DNA of 23,874 bases from Saccoglossus kowalevskii. Lineage: Eukaryota > Hemichordata > Enteropneusta > Harrimaniidae. Of this stretch, positions 12,491-20,567 are shown piece after piece. Each line of letters opens with the position of its first letter. Within the stretch, counting starts at the first letter, position 1. The stretch lies in the NCBI RefSeq assembly GCF_000003605.2, contig NW_003134847.1, positions 71,291-95,164 of the forward strand. The letters are read 5' to 3'. The notes below the pieces were generated by a model, which saw only the letters and a program-made list of their open reading frames with translations, did no database searches and was not told the origin of the DNA. The position numbers were made by a program, and so were the translations under genes.

Positions 12491-15049
12491 CTGTCAGGTG
12501 GTCGGATGGATTGTCAGGCATTCAGATGGACTGTCAGGTGGTCGGTTGGATTGTCAGGCATTCAGATGGATTGTCAGGCATTCAGATGGACTGTCAGGTG
12601 GTCGGATGGATTGTCAGGCATTCAGATGGACTGTCAGGTGGTCGAATGGATTGTCAGACATTCAGATAGACTGTCAGGTGGTCGGATGGATTGTCAGGTA
12701 GTTGGATGAATTGTCAGGGATTCAGATGGACTGTCAGGTGGTCGAATGGATTGTCAGGCATTCAGATGGACTGTCAGGTGGTCGAATGGATTGTCAGACA
12801 TTCAGATGGACTGTCAGGTAGTTGGATGAATTGTCAGACATTCAGATGGACTGTCAGGTGGTCGAATGGATTGTCAGGCATTCAGATGGACTGTCAGGTG
12901 GTCGAATGGATTGTCAGACATTCAGATAGACTGTCAGGTGGTCGGATGGATTGTCAGGCATTCAGATGGACTGTCAGGTAGTTGGATGAATTGTCAGGGA
13001 TTCAGATGGACTGTCAGGTGGTCGAATGGATTGTCAGGCATTCAGATGGACTGTCAGGTGGTTGAATGGATTGTCAGGCATTCAGATGGACTGTCAGGTG
13101 GTCGGATGGATTGTCAGGCAATCAGATGGACTGTCAGATGGTCGAATGGATTGTCAGGCATTCAGATGGACTGTCAGGTGGTCGGTTGGATTGTCAGGCA
13201 TTCAGATGGATTGTCAGGCATTCAGATGGACTGTCAGGTGGTCGGATGGATTGTCAGGCATTCAGATGGATTGTCAGGCATTCAGATGGACTGTCAGGTG
13301 GTCGGATGGATTGTCAGGCATTTAGATGGACTGTCAGGTGGTCGAATGGATTGTCAGACATTCAGATGGACTGTCAGGTAGTTGGATGAATTGTCAGACA
13401 TTCAGATGGACTGTCAGGTGGTCGAATGGATTGTCAGGCATTCAGATGGACTGTCAGGTGGTCGAATGGATTGTCAGACATTCAGATAGACTGTCAGGTG
13501 GTCGGATGGATTGTCAGGTAGTTGGATGAATTGTCAGGGATTCAGATGGACTGTCAGGTGGTCGAATGGATTGTCAGGCATTCAGATGGACTGTCAGGTG
13601 GTCGAATGGATTGTCAGACATTCAGATGGACTGTCAGGTAGTTGGATGAATTGTCAGACATTCAGATGGACTGTCAGGTGGTCGAATGGATTGTCAGGTG
13701 GTCGGATGGATTGTCAGGCATTCAGATGGATTGTCAGGCATTCAGATGGACTGTCAGGTGGTCGGATGGACTGTCAGGTGGTCGGATGGATTGTCAGGTG
13801 GTCGGATGGATTGTCAGGCAATCAGATGGACTGTCAGATGGTCGAATGGATTGTCAGGCATTCAGATGGACTGTCAGGTGGTCGGTTGGATTGTCAGGCA
13901 TTCAGATGGATTGTCAGGTAGTTGGATGAATTGTCAGGGATTCAGATGGACTGTCAGGTGGTCGAATGGATTGTCAGGCATTCAGATGGACTGTCAGGTG
14001 GTCGAATGGATTGTCAGACATTCAGATGGACTGTCAGGTAGTTGGATGAATTGTCAGACATTCAGATGGACTGTCAGGTGGTCGGATGGATTGTCAGGCA
14101 TTCAGATGGACTGTCAGGTGGTCGGATGGATTGTCAGGCATTCAGATGGACTGTCAGGTGGTCGGATGGATTGTCAGGCATTCAGATGGACTGTCAGGTA
14201 GTTGGATGAATTGTCAGGGATTCAGATGGACTGTCAGGTGGTCGAATGGATTGTCAGGCATTCAGATGGACTGTCAGGTGGTCGAATGGATTGTCAGACA
14301 TTCAGATGGACTGTCAGGTGGTCAGATGGATTGTCAGGCATTCAGATGGACTGTCAGGTGGTCAGATGGATTGTCAGGCATTCAGATGGACTGTCAGGTA
14401 GTTGGATGAATTGTCAGGCATTCAGATGGACTGTCAGGTGGTCGGATGGATTGTCAGGCAATCAGATGGACTGTCAGATGGTCGAATGGATTGTCAGGCA
14501 TTCAGATGGACTGTCAGGTGGTCGGTTGGATTGTCAGGCATTCAGATGGATTGTCAGGTAGTTGGATGAATTGTCAGGGATTCAGATGGACTGTCAGGTG
14601 GTCGAATGGATTGTCAGGCATTCAGATGGACTGTCAGGTGGTCGAATGGATTGTCAGACATTCAGATGGACTGTCAGGTAGTTGGATGAATTGTCAGACA
14701 TTCAGATGGACTATCAGGTGGTCGAATGGATTGTCAGGCATTCAGATGGACTGTCAGGTGGTCGAATGGATTGTCAGACATTCAGATAGACTGTCAGGTG
14801 GTCGGATGGATTGTCAGGCATTCAGATGGACTGTCAGGTAGTTGGATGAATTGTCAGGGATTCAGATGGACTGTCAGGTGGTCGAATGGATTGTCAGGCA
14901 TTCAGATGGACTGTAAGGTGGTCGAATGGATTGTCAGACATTCAGATGGACTGTCAGGTAGTTGGATGAATTGTCAGACATTCAGATGGACTGTCAGGTA
15001 GTTGGATGGATTGTCAGACATTCAGATGGACTGTCAGGTAGTTGGATGG

Positions 15050-15229
15050 ATTGTCAGACATTCAGATAAACTGTCAGGCGGTTGGATGGATTGTCAGGCA
15101 TTCAGATGGACTCTCAGGTAGTTGGATGAATTGTCAGACATTCAATGGACTGTCAGGTGGTCGGATGGTTTGTCAGGCATTCAGATGGACTCTCAGGTAG
15201 TTGGATGAATTGTCAGGCATTCAGATGGA
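15050..15229 (+). repeat. Array marker module, copy 5
   Basis: This lies 2739 bases after copy 4 with all diagnostic variants, including ATAAACTG. Only about 440 bases of array follow it before the end. Confidence 0.85.
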
Positions 15230-15579
15230 CTGTCAGGTGGTCGGATGGATTGTCAGGCAATCAGATGGACTGTCAGATGGTCGAATGGATTGTCAGGCAT
15301 TCAGATGGACTGTCAGGTGGTCGGTTGGATTGTCAGGCATTCAGATGGATTGTCAGGCATTCAGATGGATTGTCAGGCATTCAGATGGACTGTCAGGTGG
15401 TCGGATGGATTGTCAGGCATTCAGATGGATTGTCAGGCATTCAGATGGATTGTCAGGCATTCAGATGGACTGTCAGGTGGTCGGATGGATTGTCAGGCAT
15501 TTAGATGGACTGTCAGATGGTCGGATGGATTGTCAGGCATTTAGATGGACTGTCAGGTTGTCGGATGGATTGTCAGGCA

Positions 15580-15700
15580 TTTAGATGGACTGTAAGGTGG
15601 TCGGATGGATTGTCAGGCATTCGGATGGATTGTCAGGTGGTCAAATGGATTGTCAGGCATTCAGACGGGCTTTTTTAAAAAAAAATTTTTAATTCAGTGA
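15580..15700 (+). other. Right boundary of the satellite array
   Basis: The last monomers carry private changes: GACTGTAAGG, CATTCGGATGG, GGTCAAATGG and CAGACGGGC. The array then stops at a run of T followed by A and T around 15671-15691. Divergence at the edge with homogeneity inside is typical of arrays maintained by unequal exchange. No target-site duplication or transposon end is visible here. Confidence 0.75.
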
Positions 15701-16397
15701 AGAAATGTAGCATTGATGACTCATTGACTGTTTTTGTTCTATTTCGCTTTATGTAGCCCATGCAACACAGTAGCGATCTTCCCCATACACGATGTAATGT
15801 GACATGTCCACCAAATTCAGAAAGCAGGTTCGGAGGTGATGACAACAGGGTTGTTGACAGCATATTTTGTGATTTTGTTCTGGTTTTGTCACGGCTCTTG
15901 ATTCTTGTGTTACTGATAGTTTCATTCATGTTATCATAGCATTAGGAGTCAAACCACAGTGCTGTGCGTCTGCTACATTTTACCTAACCGGAAGACCGGG
16001 CCAAGATTCAAACTTTACATCTTGGTCCAACCAGCTTAGCTTGAAAAAAAATACATTTCAATAGATGGCTTGTTTCCACTTGCAAGTGATTTAATGTACA
16101 ACATCGGTATATAGTGTCTACGCTTTGTTTTCTGTGACCAGAGGATTTAGATGATGGCTGTTACAATTTGCCTCTAAACACTCAAGAAATGATTTTATTA
16201 AAAATAAAAGTAGACAAAAAGTGACAGTTCTTGCTGCTTCAGTTTTTGTCGACAGTTTCGAGGTTAAAGATCAGTAATCATCCTGTGTTTGATACGAGTA
16301 TCCATATGTGGATCAAATGCATTGTTTATTCACACAAAATACATTTGAATAAACATGGACATGATATTTTTAAAAGTGTTTTATTTTTTCAACTTAC
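15701..16397 (-). other. Unique DNA, probable start of SHQ1 intron 1
   Basis: This AT-rich sequence lies between the array and the SHQ1 donor. The longest open frame is 84 codons on the minus strand (15675-15929), with no recognisable domain and no continuation of the SHQ1 CS domain. I looked on the minus strand for an acceptor followed by the expected hydrophobic continuation of SHQ1 and found none. I see no other gene here. Confidence 0.6.
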
Positions 16398-16542
16398 CTC
16401 AGATAGTATGGTTTTGAATAAAATTTAAATTCATCCCCATCGATGTACATTTCAGTATCTGCTACTTTAGCAAACTTTGCTTTTATAATAATATTGAGAA
16501 AGGAGTCATCTTGGGATATCTCAAACGCTGGGGTCAACATTT
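16398..16542 (-). CDS. SHQ1: SHQ1, first coding exon (partial gene)
   Basis: SHQ1 is the chaperone that binds dyskerin (NAP57/Cbf5) before H/ACA snoRNP and telomerase RNP assembly. It has an N-terminal CS (p23/Hsp20-like) domain and a C-terminal SHQ1 domain, about 577 residues in human. This exon reads from ATG at 16540 down to 16398, 47 codons plus two bases. It starts MLTPAFEISQDDSF and ends in a stretch with FKFYSKPYYLR, matching the family's conserved first CS beta strands, including the MLTPAF start and FKFY-KPY-LR signature. It ends in a strong donor (CTGAG, then gtaagtt) and is preceded by a pyrimidine-rich acceptor ending ttttacag two bases before the ATG, so a 5' untranslated exon may lie at higher coordinates. 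A purine sits at -3. No second exon is found before the satellite. Identification is by memory of the family, without alignment. Confidence 0.87.
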
Positions 16543-17491
16543 CTGTAAAATAAAATCAAAAACTACCGATAGTTGTAAAATGATATAACATTTATAATAA
16601 CTTACAAAAACAGAATTCAAATAAATAATTTAACAGCCCAAGCTGAAATATTGACAGTATAAAATTGAATATTAATTGATTAAAAACCAGGTGGTATTTG
16701 AAAATTAATTATTCAATACATGTACATATCTATTGAATTGAAAATGCAACCATTGAAAAACATAGCAAGTCTGGTACAGAATTCTGAGGAATTTTAAAAA
16801 ATGATTATAGAAGACTTAATGGCTGTACAGAAATCAAATTAAGATACCGGTGGTGCATCAAAGCCCAATCTCAATAGAAAATGCTTTACATCAAATTATG
16901 ATAAATTTTGATCTTCTGTGCAATTTGGTGACATTACCAAATTTACTAAGATGCGTCCACGAAAATGGTCATAACTAGCAAGAAACTTCTGATCTATTTC
17001 TGATCTAAATATAGTAATTGTTGCATTTTTTATGACTTCATATGTCAAGTATTTTGATCTAATGAATACATCATTACAGCAAGTCTCAAGTATTGGCGCG
17101 GACAATTTGCAAACTCACTAGTGAATTGGGCAACTGATTGGGTTTTGACTGAATAATTGGCTTTCGAATCTGGCTGGCGCCGACTTGTTGTCACGCCCAC
17201 TGTGGGCGAATTGGCTTCATCAATACTTCTGAGACTTGCTGTAAGGAATGGAACATTCAAAATCCATGGGTGCATGAGGACTTTGTCATAGTGTGTGATA
17301 ATGACTTCAAGCTGATGGATTTGTTTGGATTTTTAGCTCTCAAGTGACTTTTCCTAAAAAAGGAACTATTTTGTAACATTGCACTATATAAGGTTTTATC
17401 CTTCTGGATAGTTCTTCCTCTCGACATGTACAGATACAGTACATGAGTGGACTCCCACAAGACACGTTGATGAAGCTATTCTTGCTCCAAT
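16543..17491. other. SHQ1 upstream region, no gene recognised
   Basis: This region is AT-rich from 16543 to about 17080. A less AT-rich patch follows (about 17090-17220, with several CpG and GGCGCC at 17176-17181) that could be part of an SHQ1 promoter, though no TSS motif decides this. A possible donor (gtaagtt, minus strand, at 16599-16605) would give a 63-bp 5' UTR intron with the SHQ1 acceptor; this is only a candidate. Open frames here are short, overlap on the same strand, and show no known domain. Confidence 0.5.
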
Positions 17492-17617
17492 CATGGAGCT
17501 AAAAAGGGAAGGAGAAAGGACACTATTTAAGCCTGTTTTAAGCTGTTTACATAGCTTTGTTTTAGGCAGAAATAATCCTATTAAAATTTTACACCATGAT
17601 TGAGACCGCATATTTAC
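17492..17617 (+). repeat. Dispersed repeat family, copy 1
   Basis: This reads CATGGAGCTAAAAAGGGAAG, then GGACACTATTTAAGCC, then an AT-rich middle, then CATGAT and a TATTTAC tail. It shares head, TATTTAAGCC box and tail with the copy at 18299, and is about 126 bp against 145 bp there. No coding capacity is seen. The family is unknown to me; it could be a SINE or MITE-like element. Confidence 0.65.
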
Positions 17618-18298
17618 TTATGCTAATTGCTGCATTTCAAGATATTGCTGAACATGAAAATATTTTGCATCCATAAAAACGAATATGCAGAAGAAATAAA
17701 AAACAATACATGTACGTGTTTTCTTCCAAGTGAAGTCAGAAGTCATTCAGTGACCTTTGGCACCGAAAACAACACAGTCCTGGATACATTCTCAGCAAAG
17801 TCAAGGTTGAGTATTTGTCTTGTGTGTGGAAAATAACTTGATACTCAAAGCTAAATATTTTTTCTCCCGACGATTCCTCTAAAAGATTTTAAAGTTTGTA
17901 TGGGTTGCTTGAAAACAAGCAGTTAAGGTGAGATATTTCTTTTTATTGTGCGCCTGTGAAAAATCATGTTTGAAATTGCGATAGTAACCGTGCATGGATT
18001 TCTATTTTTATCGTAGTCTTTTTGATGACCAACAATGTTTTAGAGGAAATTTATCAGTCATACAACAGTTACTTTTGTGAGCAACATTGCAAAACGCCAT
18101 GTAGTGTACTTCACAATTGAATATTTCATTTCACAGTAATTATATATTTTATGATAGCTACTTTACTTGGTTTTTTAAAAGTAAATTTATAACATGAAAA
18201 TAACAATTCCTATTCCATATAGCAATTTTTGCAACATTAATATTTATTAACATCAAGATGATACAATTACAGCAAGTAATTTTCATGAATATGTGGAA
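17618..18298. other. AT-rich intergenic DNA, no gene recognised
   Basis: Short open frames only (for example 69 codons at 17627-17836) without any recognisable domain. I see no splice-bounded coding segment. Confidence 0.5.
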
Positions 18299-18443
18299 CC
18301 ATGGAGGTAGAAAAGACAAGGAGTGAGGACGCTATTTAAGCCCATATTAATCTTTTAAACATCCTTTGTCTTTGCTCTGGTTAAGCCACTTATTGTTTTT
18401 GTTTAGAAGTCGTTTTATGTCATGATGATAGCCGCTTATTTAC
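18299..18443 (+). repeat. Dispersed repeat family, copy 2
   Basis: The head is CCATGGAGGTAGAAAAG, followed by AAGGAGTGAGGACGCTATTT and AAGCC. The tail is CATGATGATAGCCGCTTATT then TAC. This is the longest copy. The head also matches the reverse complement of 19056-19099, so copies exist in both orientations within 800 bases. Confidence 0.7.
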
Positions 18444-18504
18444 ACAAGAAAACGAGAGTAGAACTGAAAAAAATAAATTCCATTTGAACATCGTCTGAAT
18501 TGAA

Positions 18505-18540
18505 TGCGCAAACCATAAATAAAAGAATTGTTCATGCGCA
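18505..18540. promoter_or_regulatory. Two NRF1-like TGCGCA half-sites
   Basis: TGCGCA occurs at 18505-18510 and 18535-18540, and again as GCATGCGCAG at 18881-18890. The NRF1 consensus is two such half-sites side by side; here they are spaced apart, so this is a weak candidate only. Confidence 0.25.
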
Positions 18541-18569
18541 ATGACCTTTATCGGGTCACAAAGGTCATT
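18540..18569. promoter_or_regulatory. Perfect 10-bp inverted repeat with nuclear-receptor half-sites
   Basis: AATGACCTTT (18540-18549) and AAAGGTCATT (18560-18569) are perfect reverse complements around a 10-base spacer. Each arm contains an extended AAAGGTCA half-site. The spacer contains GGGTCA (18553-18558), which together with AGGTCA at 18562-18567 forms a direct repeat with 3-base spacing (DR3), a known arrangement for RXR heterodimers. Whether it is bound is unknown. Confidence 0.45.
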
Positions 18570-18972
18570 TCACACTTGTAGGTACCGGAAATTCTGCATA
18601 TGGACGCTTCCAAGATGTGTGATTACTTTTTTTCTGATATTTTTCATCGAAATAGTCGTCCAACTTCGGACATTGATTAAAAAAATCAAGCAAATTTCCG
18701 CAGTGAAATTTAAAGATACATGATAAGTTTATAACAAGATGTTTCGACTGGGCATTTTTCATCAGTGTGCAGAACTGTGCATATGTTGAAAATCGCGCCT
18801 TTTGTTGCAATAGATTTGAGGTATTGAGTACACTCAGTGTACGTCTTTCGCTGCATTTTGTATTATTGTTATCTGTTTGGGCATGCGCAGTGCATCGAGA
18901 ATCTTCATGAAGCTTCAGAATACAACCAAAACACATAAGCTGATTAACGGTGACACTTGGCAGCGTGTTTGC
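18570..18972. other. Intergenic DNA with one long non-recognised open frame
   Basis: A 136-codon open frame lies on the minus strand (18565-18975). It has no recognisable domain, no repeat or membrane segment and no homologue that I know. It overlaps the palindrome at 18540-18569. I do not call it a gene. Confidence 0.4.
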
Positions 18973-19040
18973 CAAATAATTACAATGTGTACTTAGTAAA
19001 TAAATGCAAATAATTACAATGTGTACTGAGTAAATAAAAG
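18973..19040 (+). repeat. 34-bp tandem duplication
   Basis: 18973-19006 and 19007-19040 are two adjacent 34-bp copies that begin CAAATAATTACAATGTGTAC and end near GTAAATAAA. They differ at about two positions. The second copy runs into the tail of dispersed repeat copy 3. Confidence 0.9.
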
Positions 19041-19099
19041 CATCATGAAACCAGCGGAAACAATAGCGTTCTCACTCCTTCTCTTTTCTACCTCCATGG
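19030..19099 (-). repeat. Dispersed repeat family, copy 3 (minus)
   Basis: Read on the minus strand it begins CCATGGAGGTAGAAAAG, continues AAGGAGTGAGAACGCTATTG, and ends CATGATGCTTTTATTTAC. Compared with copies 1 and 2 it lacks about 75 bases between the GACGCTATT box and the CATGAT tail. Confidence 0.7.
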
Positions 19100-19368
19100 T
19101 GGAACACATACAAACAGTATATTGTTATTTTACTGTGGGTACTGTGGTACAAATTAGCATAACCTCCTTTCAAAATAAAACTTCTCTGTTTCATTGTGTA
19201 ATTTATATACCGGTACATTTTTTTTTTTTATTTCATAGTTTCAGATTATGAATCAATAGGGTTGATATAGTCTCCGAACGTATACGGATATTCACTAAGT
19301 TAACCGACAGAAGATTAAACCTTGTAAATCTCGTTATAAGATTAAGATAAATGAAGTGGTCAATATCT
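19100..19368. other. Intergenic DNA, nothing recognised
   Basis: AT-rich with a T-run near 19220. The 68-codon plus-strand frame that spans it starts inside dispersed repeat copy 3 and has no family resemblance. Confidence 0.5.
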
Positions 19369-19408
19369 AATGAGTAAATAAACTATCCAATGAGCAAATA
19401 AACTATAA
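19369..19408 (+). repeat. 20-bp tandem duplication
   Basis: AATGAGTAAATAAACTATCC (19369-19388) is followed directly by AATGAGCAAATAAACTATAA (19389-19408). It lies at the tail end of dispersed repeat copy 4, just as the 34-bp duplication lies at the tail of copy 3. The sequence is unrelated to the 20-bp satellite. Confidence 0.85.
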
Positions 19409-19454
19409 CTATCATAGGACAGGCAAAAACGATAGCGTCCTCTCCTTTAGCTGC
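19393..19454 (-). repeat. Dispersed repeat family, copy 4 (minus, short)
   Basis: Read on the minus strand: AGCTAAAGGAGAGGACGCTA, then TCGTTTTTGCCTGTCC, then TATGATAGTTATAGTTTATT. The GACGCTAT box, the ATGAT motif and the TTATTT tail align with copy 3. The CCATGGAG head is replaced by other sequence. Confidence 0.55.
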
Positions 19455-19537
19455 AGTTCTGAAACCATGGTTTCGCGTTAACACCACGACGAACGAAATA
19501 ACCGCCAGCGAAACCAAGGGAGCTACAGAACAGCAGC
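19449..19537. repeat. Imperfect inverted repeat, about 28-bp arms
   Basis: The left arm (19449-19476) contains AGCTGCAGTTCTG, AACCATGG and TTTCGC. The right arm (19508-19537) contains GCGAAACCAAGG and CAGAACAGCAGCT, its near reverse complement, with a 31-base loop. It adjoins dispersed repeat copy 4. The region to 19575 read on the minus strand also has GAGCTAGAAAGGGAAG, resembling the head of copy 1, so this may be a nested or broken further copy. Confidence 0.6.
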
Positions 19538-19876
19538 TACCTCTACTTCCCTTTCTAGCTCAATGCTCCAATCAATCGATCTCGTAAAGCCAAAGCTTAT
19601 CCCGATTTTCGAATAACAAAAATGTGTTTCATCAAAGGTTGTTCGAATCACAGTGGCTCGAATCTGACATGCATGGCTTCAGCAACCAGAAATGAAAAGA
19701 TTCTATTAGAGATACACTACAGTAGCTTTACCTTTTGTCACGTGTTGGTGTGATAATGTTTTTTTTTTATTACTCCATGTCCTTTTGCTTTGCCCTTTGA
19801 CCGATTGTTAGTCTCGAAAGAGGCGAAGATCTCGCATGCTGGTTCATTGCTAGCTGGCGCCGTCACACTAAGCAGA

Positions 19877-19886
19877 CCATATATGG
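19877..19886. promoter_or_regulatory. CArG box (SRF-type)
   Basis: CCATATATGG is a perfect CC(A/T)6GG match, palindromic, about 390 bases upstream of the proposed first PNPLA8 donor. Such a match can arise by chance in AT-rich DNA. Confidence 0.4.
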
Positions 19887-19915
19887 ATAATAAGGGATCA
19901 GGCGATGGAAGTATC

Positions 19916-19924
19916 AGCCAATCA
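19916..19924 (+). promoter_or_regulatory. CCAAT box
   Basis: AGCCAATCA matches the NF-Y CCAAT consensus. CCAAT boxes usually lie 60-100 bases upstream of the TSS, which would put a start near 19980-20020 for the PNPLA8 transcript. No TATA box decides this. Confidence 0.4.
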
Positions 19925-20189
19925 CAAACGTCGATTTGGTATCAACAAGCTAGCTGTTACATGCTTCCGTTATTTAGGTCATCTGGGCTGTGGCCTTATT
20001 ATTCAGATCAAAACATAACCTATTAATCTGAATATCTGCTCCGTTTCGTCTCATAAACACTAAAGAATTCACAACGATTACTTCTGTAGCTGTGATCCAT
20101 GGTTTACCATACATCATCATTTCGATAACCAATTTGGTTAGTTCTCTAATCAAGACAGTTTGTCCTCCATTTTTGGAACCAAGTTCCAT

Positions 20190-20269
20190 CATCGTATGTT
20201 CCGATGATCATTCGTCATCTATATCATCGCTGTTTCATCTTCGTGACTGATCAGTACTTCATTTGAGTG
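20190..20269 (+). other. PNPLA8: Probable 5' non-coding exon of PNPLA8 (5' end undefined)
   Basis: A consensus donor, GAGTG then gtaagt, sits at 20269/20270. A good acceptor (ttttgattctatag) sits at 20890, 19 bases before the PNPLA8 start codon. Pairing them gives a 621-bp 5' UTR intron. The start coordinate given here is nominal: the TSS lies somewhere upstream, perhaps near 20000. No ATG-initiated frame in this exon continues into the main coding exon. RNA evidence is needed; the pairing is inference. Confidence 0.45.
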
Positions 20270-20408
20270 GTAAGTTATGCTTATATCGTCCGTCTGTGTG
20301 TAGATTTATTCTAGAATTAGATTATTTTCGAAATTATCGAGTTTTGTTTTTATTATTATGATTTGGTTAAATGTCCAGGGGTACTTTGTTGACGTTAAAC
20401 AGCTGAGA

Positions 20409-20416
20409 TGACGTCA
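20409..20416. promoter_or_regulatory. Perfect CRE palindrome TGACGTCA
   Basis: The full CREB/ATF palindrome lies in the proposed first intron of PNPLA8, 140 bases after the donor. Full-length CREs are rare by chance and often functional near promoters. Confidence 0.4.
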
Positions 20417-20530
20417 TATTGTTGAGAGGACCATGCAAAACCTACTGTAGATTTCACTAGATTTCAATACTGCACGTCGAACGAAGATCACTAATTATAA
20501 TTAATAAAATCAATAAATTTACCTACCACT

Positions 20531-20567
20531 GAATGAATGAATGAATGATTGAATGAATGAATGAATA
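20531..20567 (+). repeat. GAAT tetranucleotide microsatellite
   Basis: About nine GAAT units with one GATT interruption near 20547, in the proposed PNPLA8 intron 1. It is probably length-polymorphic. Confidence 0.9.

Larger units (their letters stand above)
1..15669 (+). repeat. 20-bp satellite/minisatellite array, about 780 monomers
   Basis: The whole stretch consists of 20-bp monomers in one orientation. There are two main classes: A, GGATTGTCAGGCATTCAGAT, and B, GGACTGTCAGGTGGTCGGAT. They share the core TGTCAGG. Common A variants have GACATTC, GGGATTC, GCATTTAG or GCAATCAG in the second half; common B variants end GTCGAAT, GTAGTTGGAT, GTCGGTT or start the second half with ATGG. Simple A-B alternation gives a 40-bp dimer, and extra A units give 60- and 80-bp units. 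The + strand is G-rich (15 G to 6 C in a consensus dimer), unlike the AT-rich flank. The left end is cut by the window, so the true array is at least this long. The right end decays over the last 90 bases and stops at a T/A-rich junction. No gene is supported inside it. I do not recognise it as a named satellite family. Confidence 0.98.

Noticed and set aside
1-15669. CRISPR array
   Set aside because: Monomers abut with no unique spacers, the host is eukaryotic, and no cas genes are present.
1-15669. Telomeric repeat or CENP-B-box centromeric satellite
   Set aside because: The monomer has no TTAGGG-type unit and no CENP-B-box-like motif. Centromeric location cannot be judged from sequence alone.
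15675-15929. 84-codon minus-strand open frame
   Set aside because: It has no recognised domain and does not match the expected continuation of SHQ1. It runs into the AT-rich array junction.
18565-18975. 136-codon minus-strand open frame
   Set aside because: No known domain or splice signals fit, and composition is like the surrounding non-coding DNA. Kept only as a note.
19369-19408. Relation of the 20-bp tandem duplication to the satellite
   Set aside because: It has the same period but unrelated sequence (AATGAGTAAATAAACTATCC), so the period match is coincidence.
19790-20026. 78-codon plus-strand open frame
   Set aside because: It overlaps the CArG and CCAAT boxes of the presumed promoter, and no family resemblance is seen.
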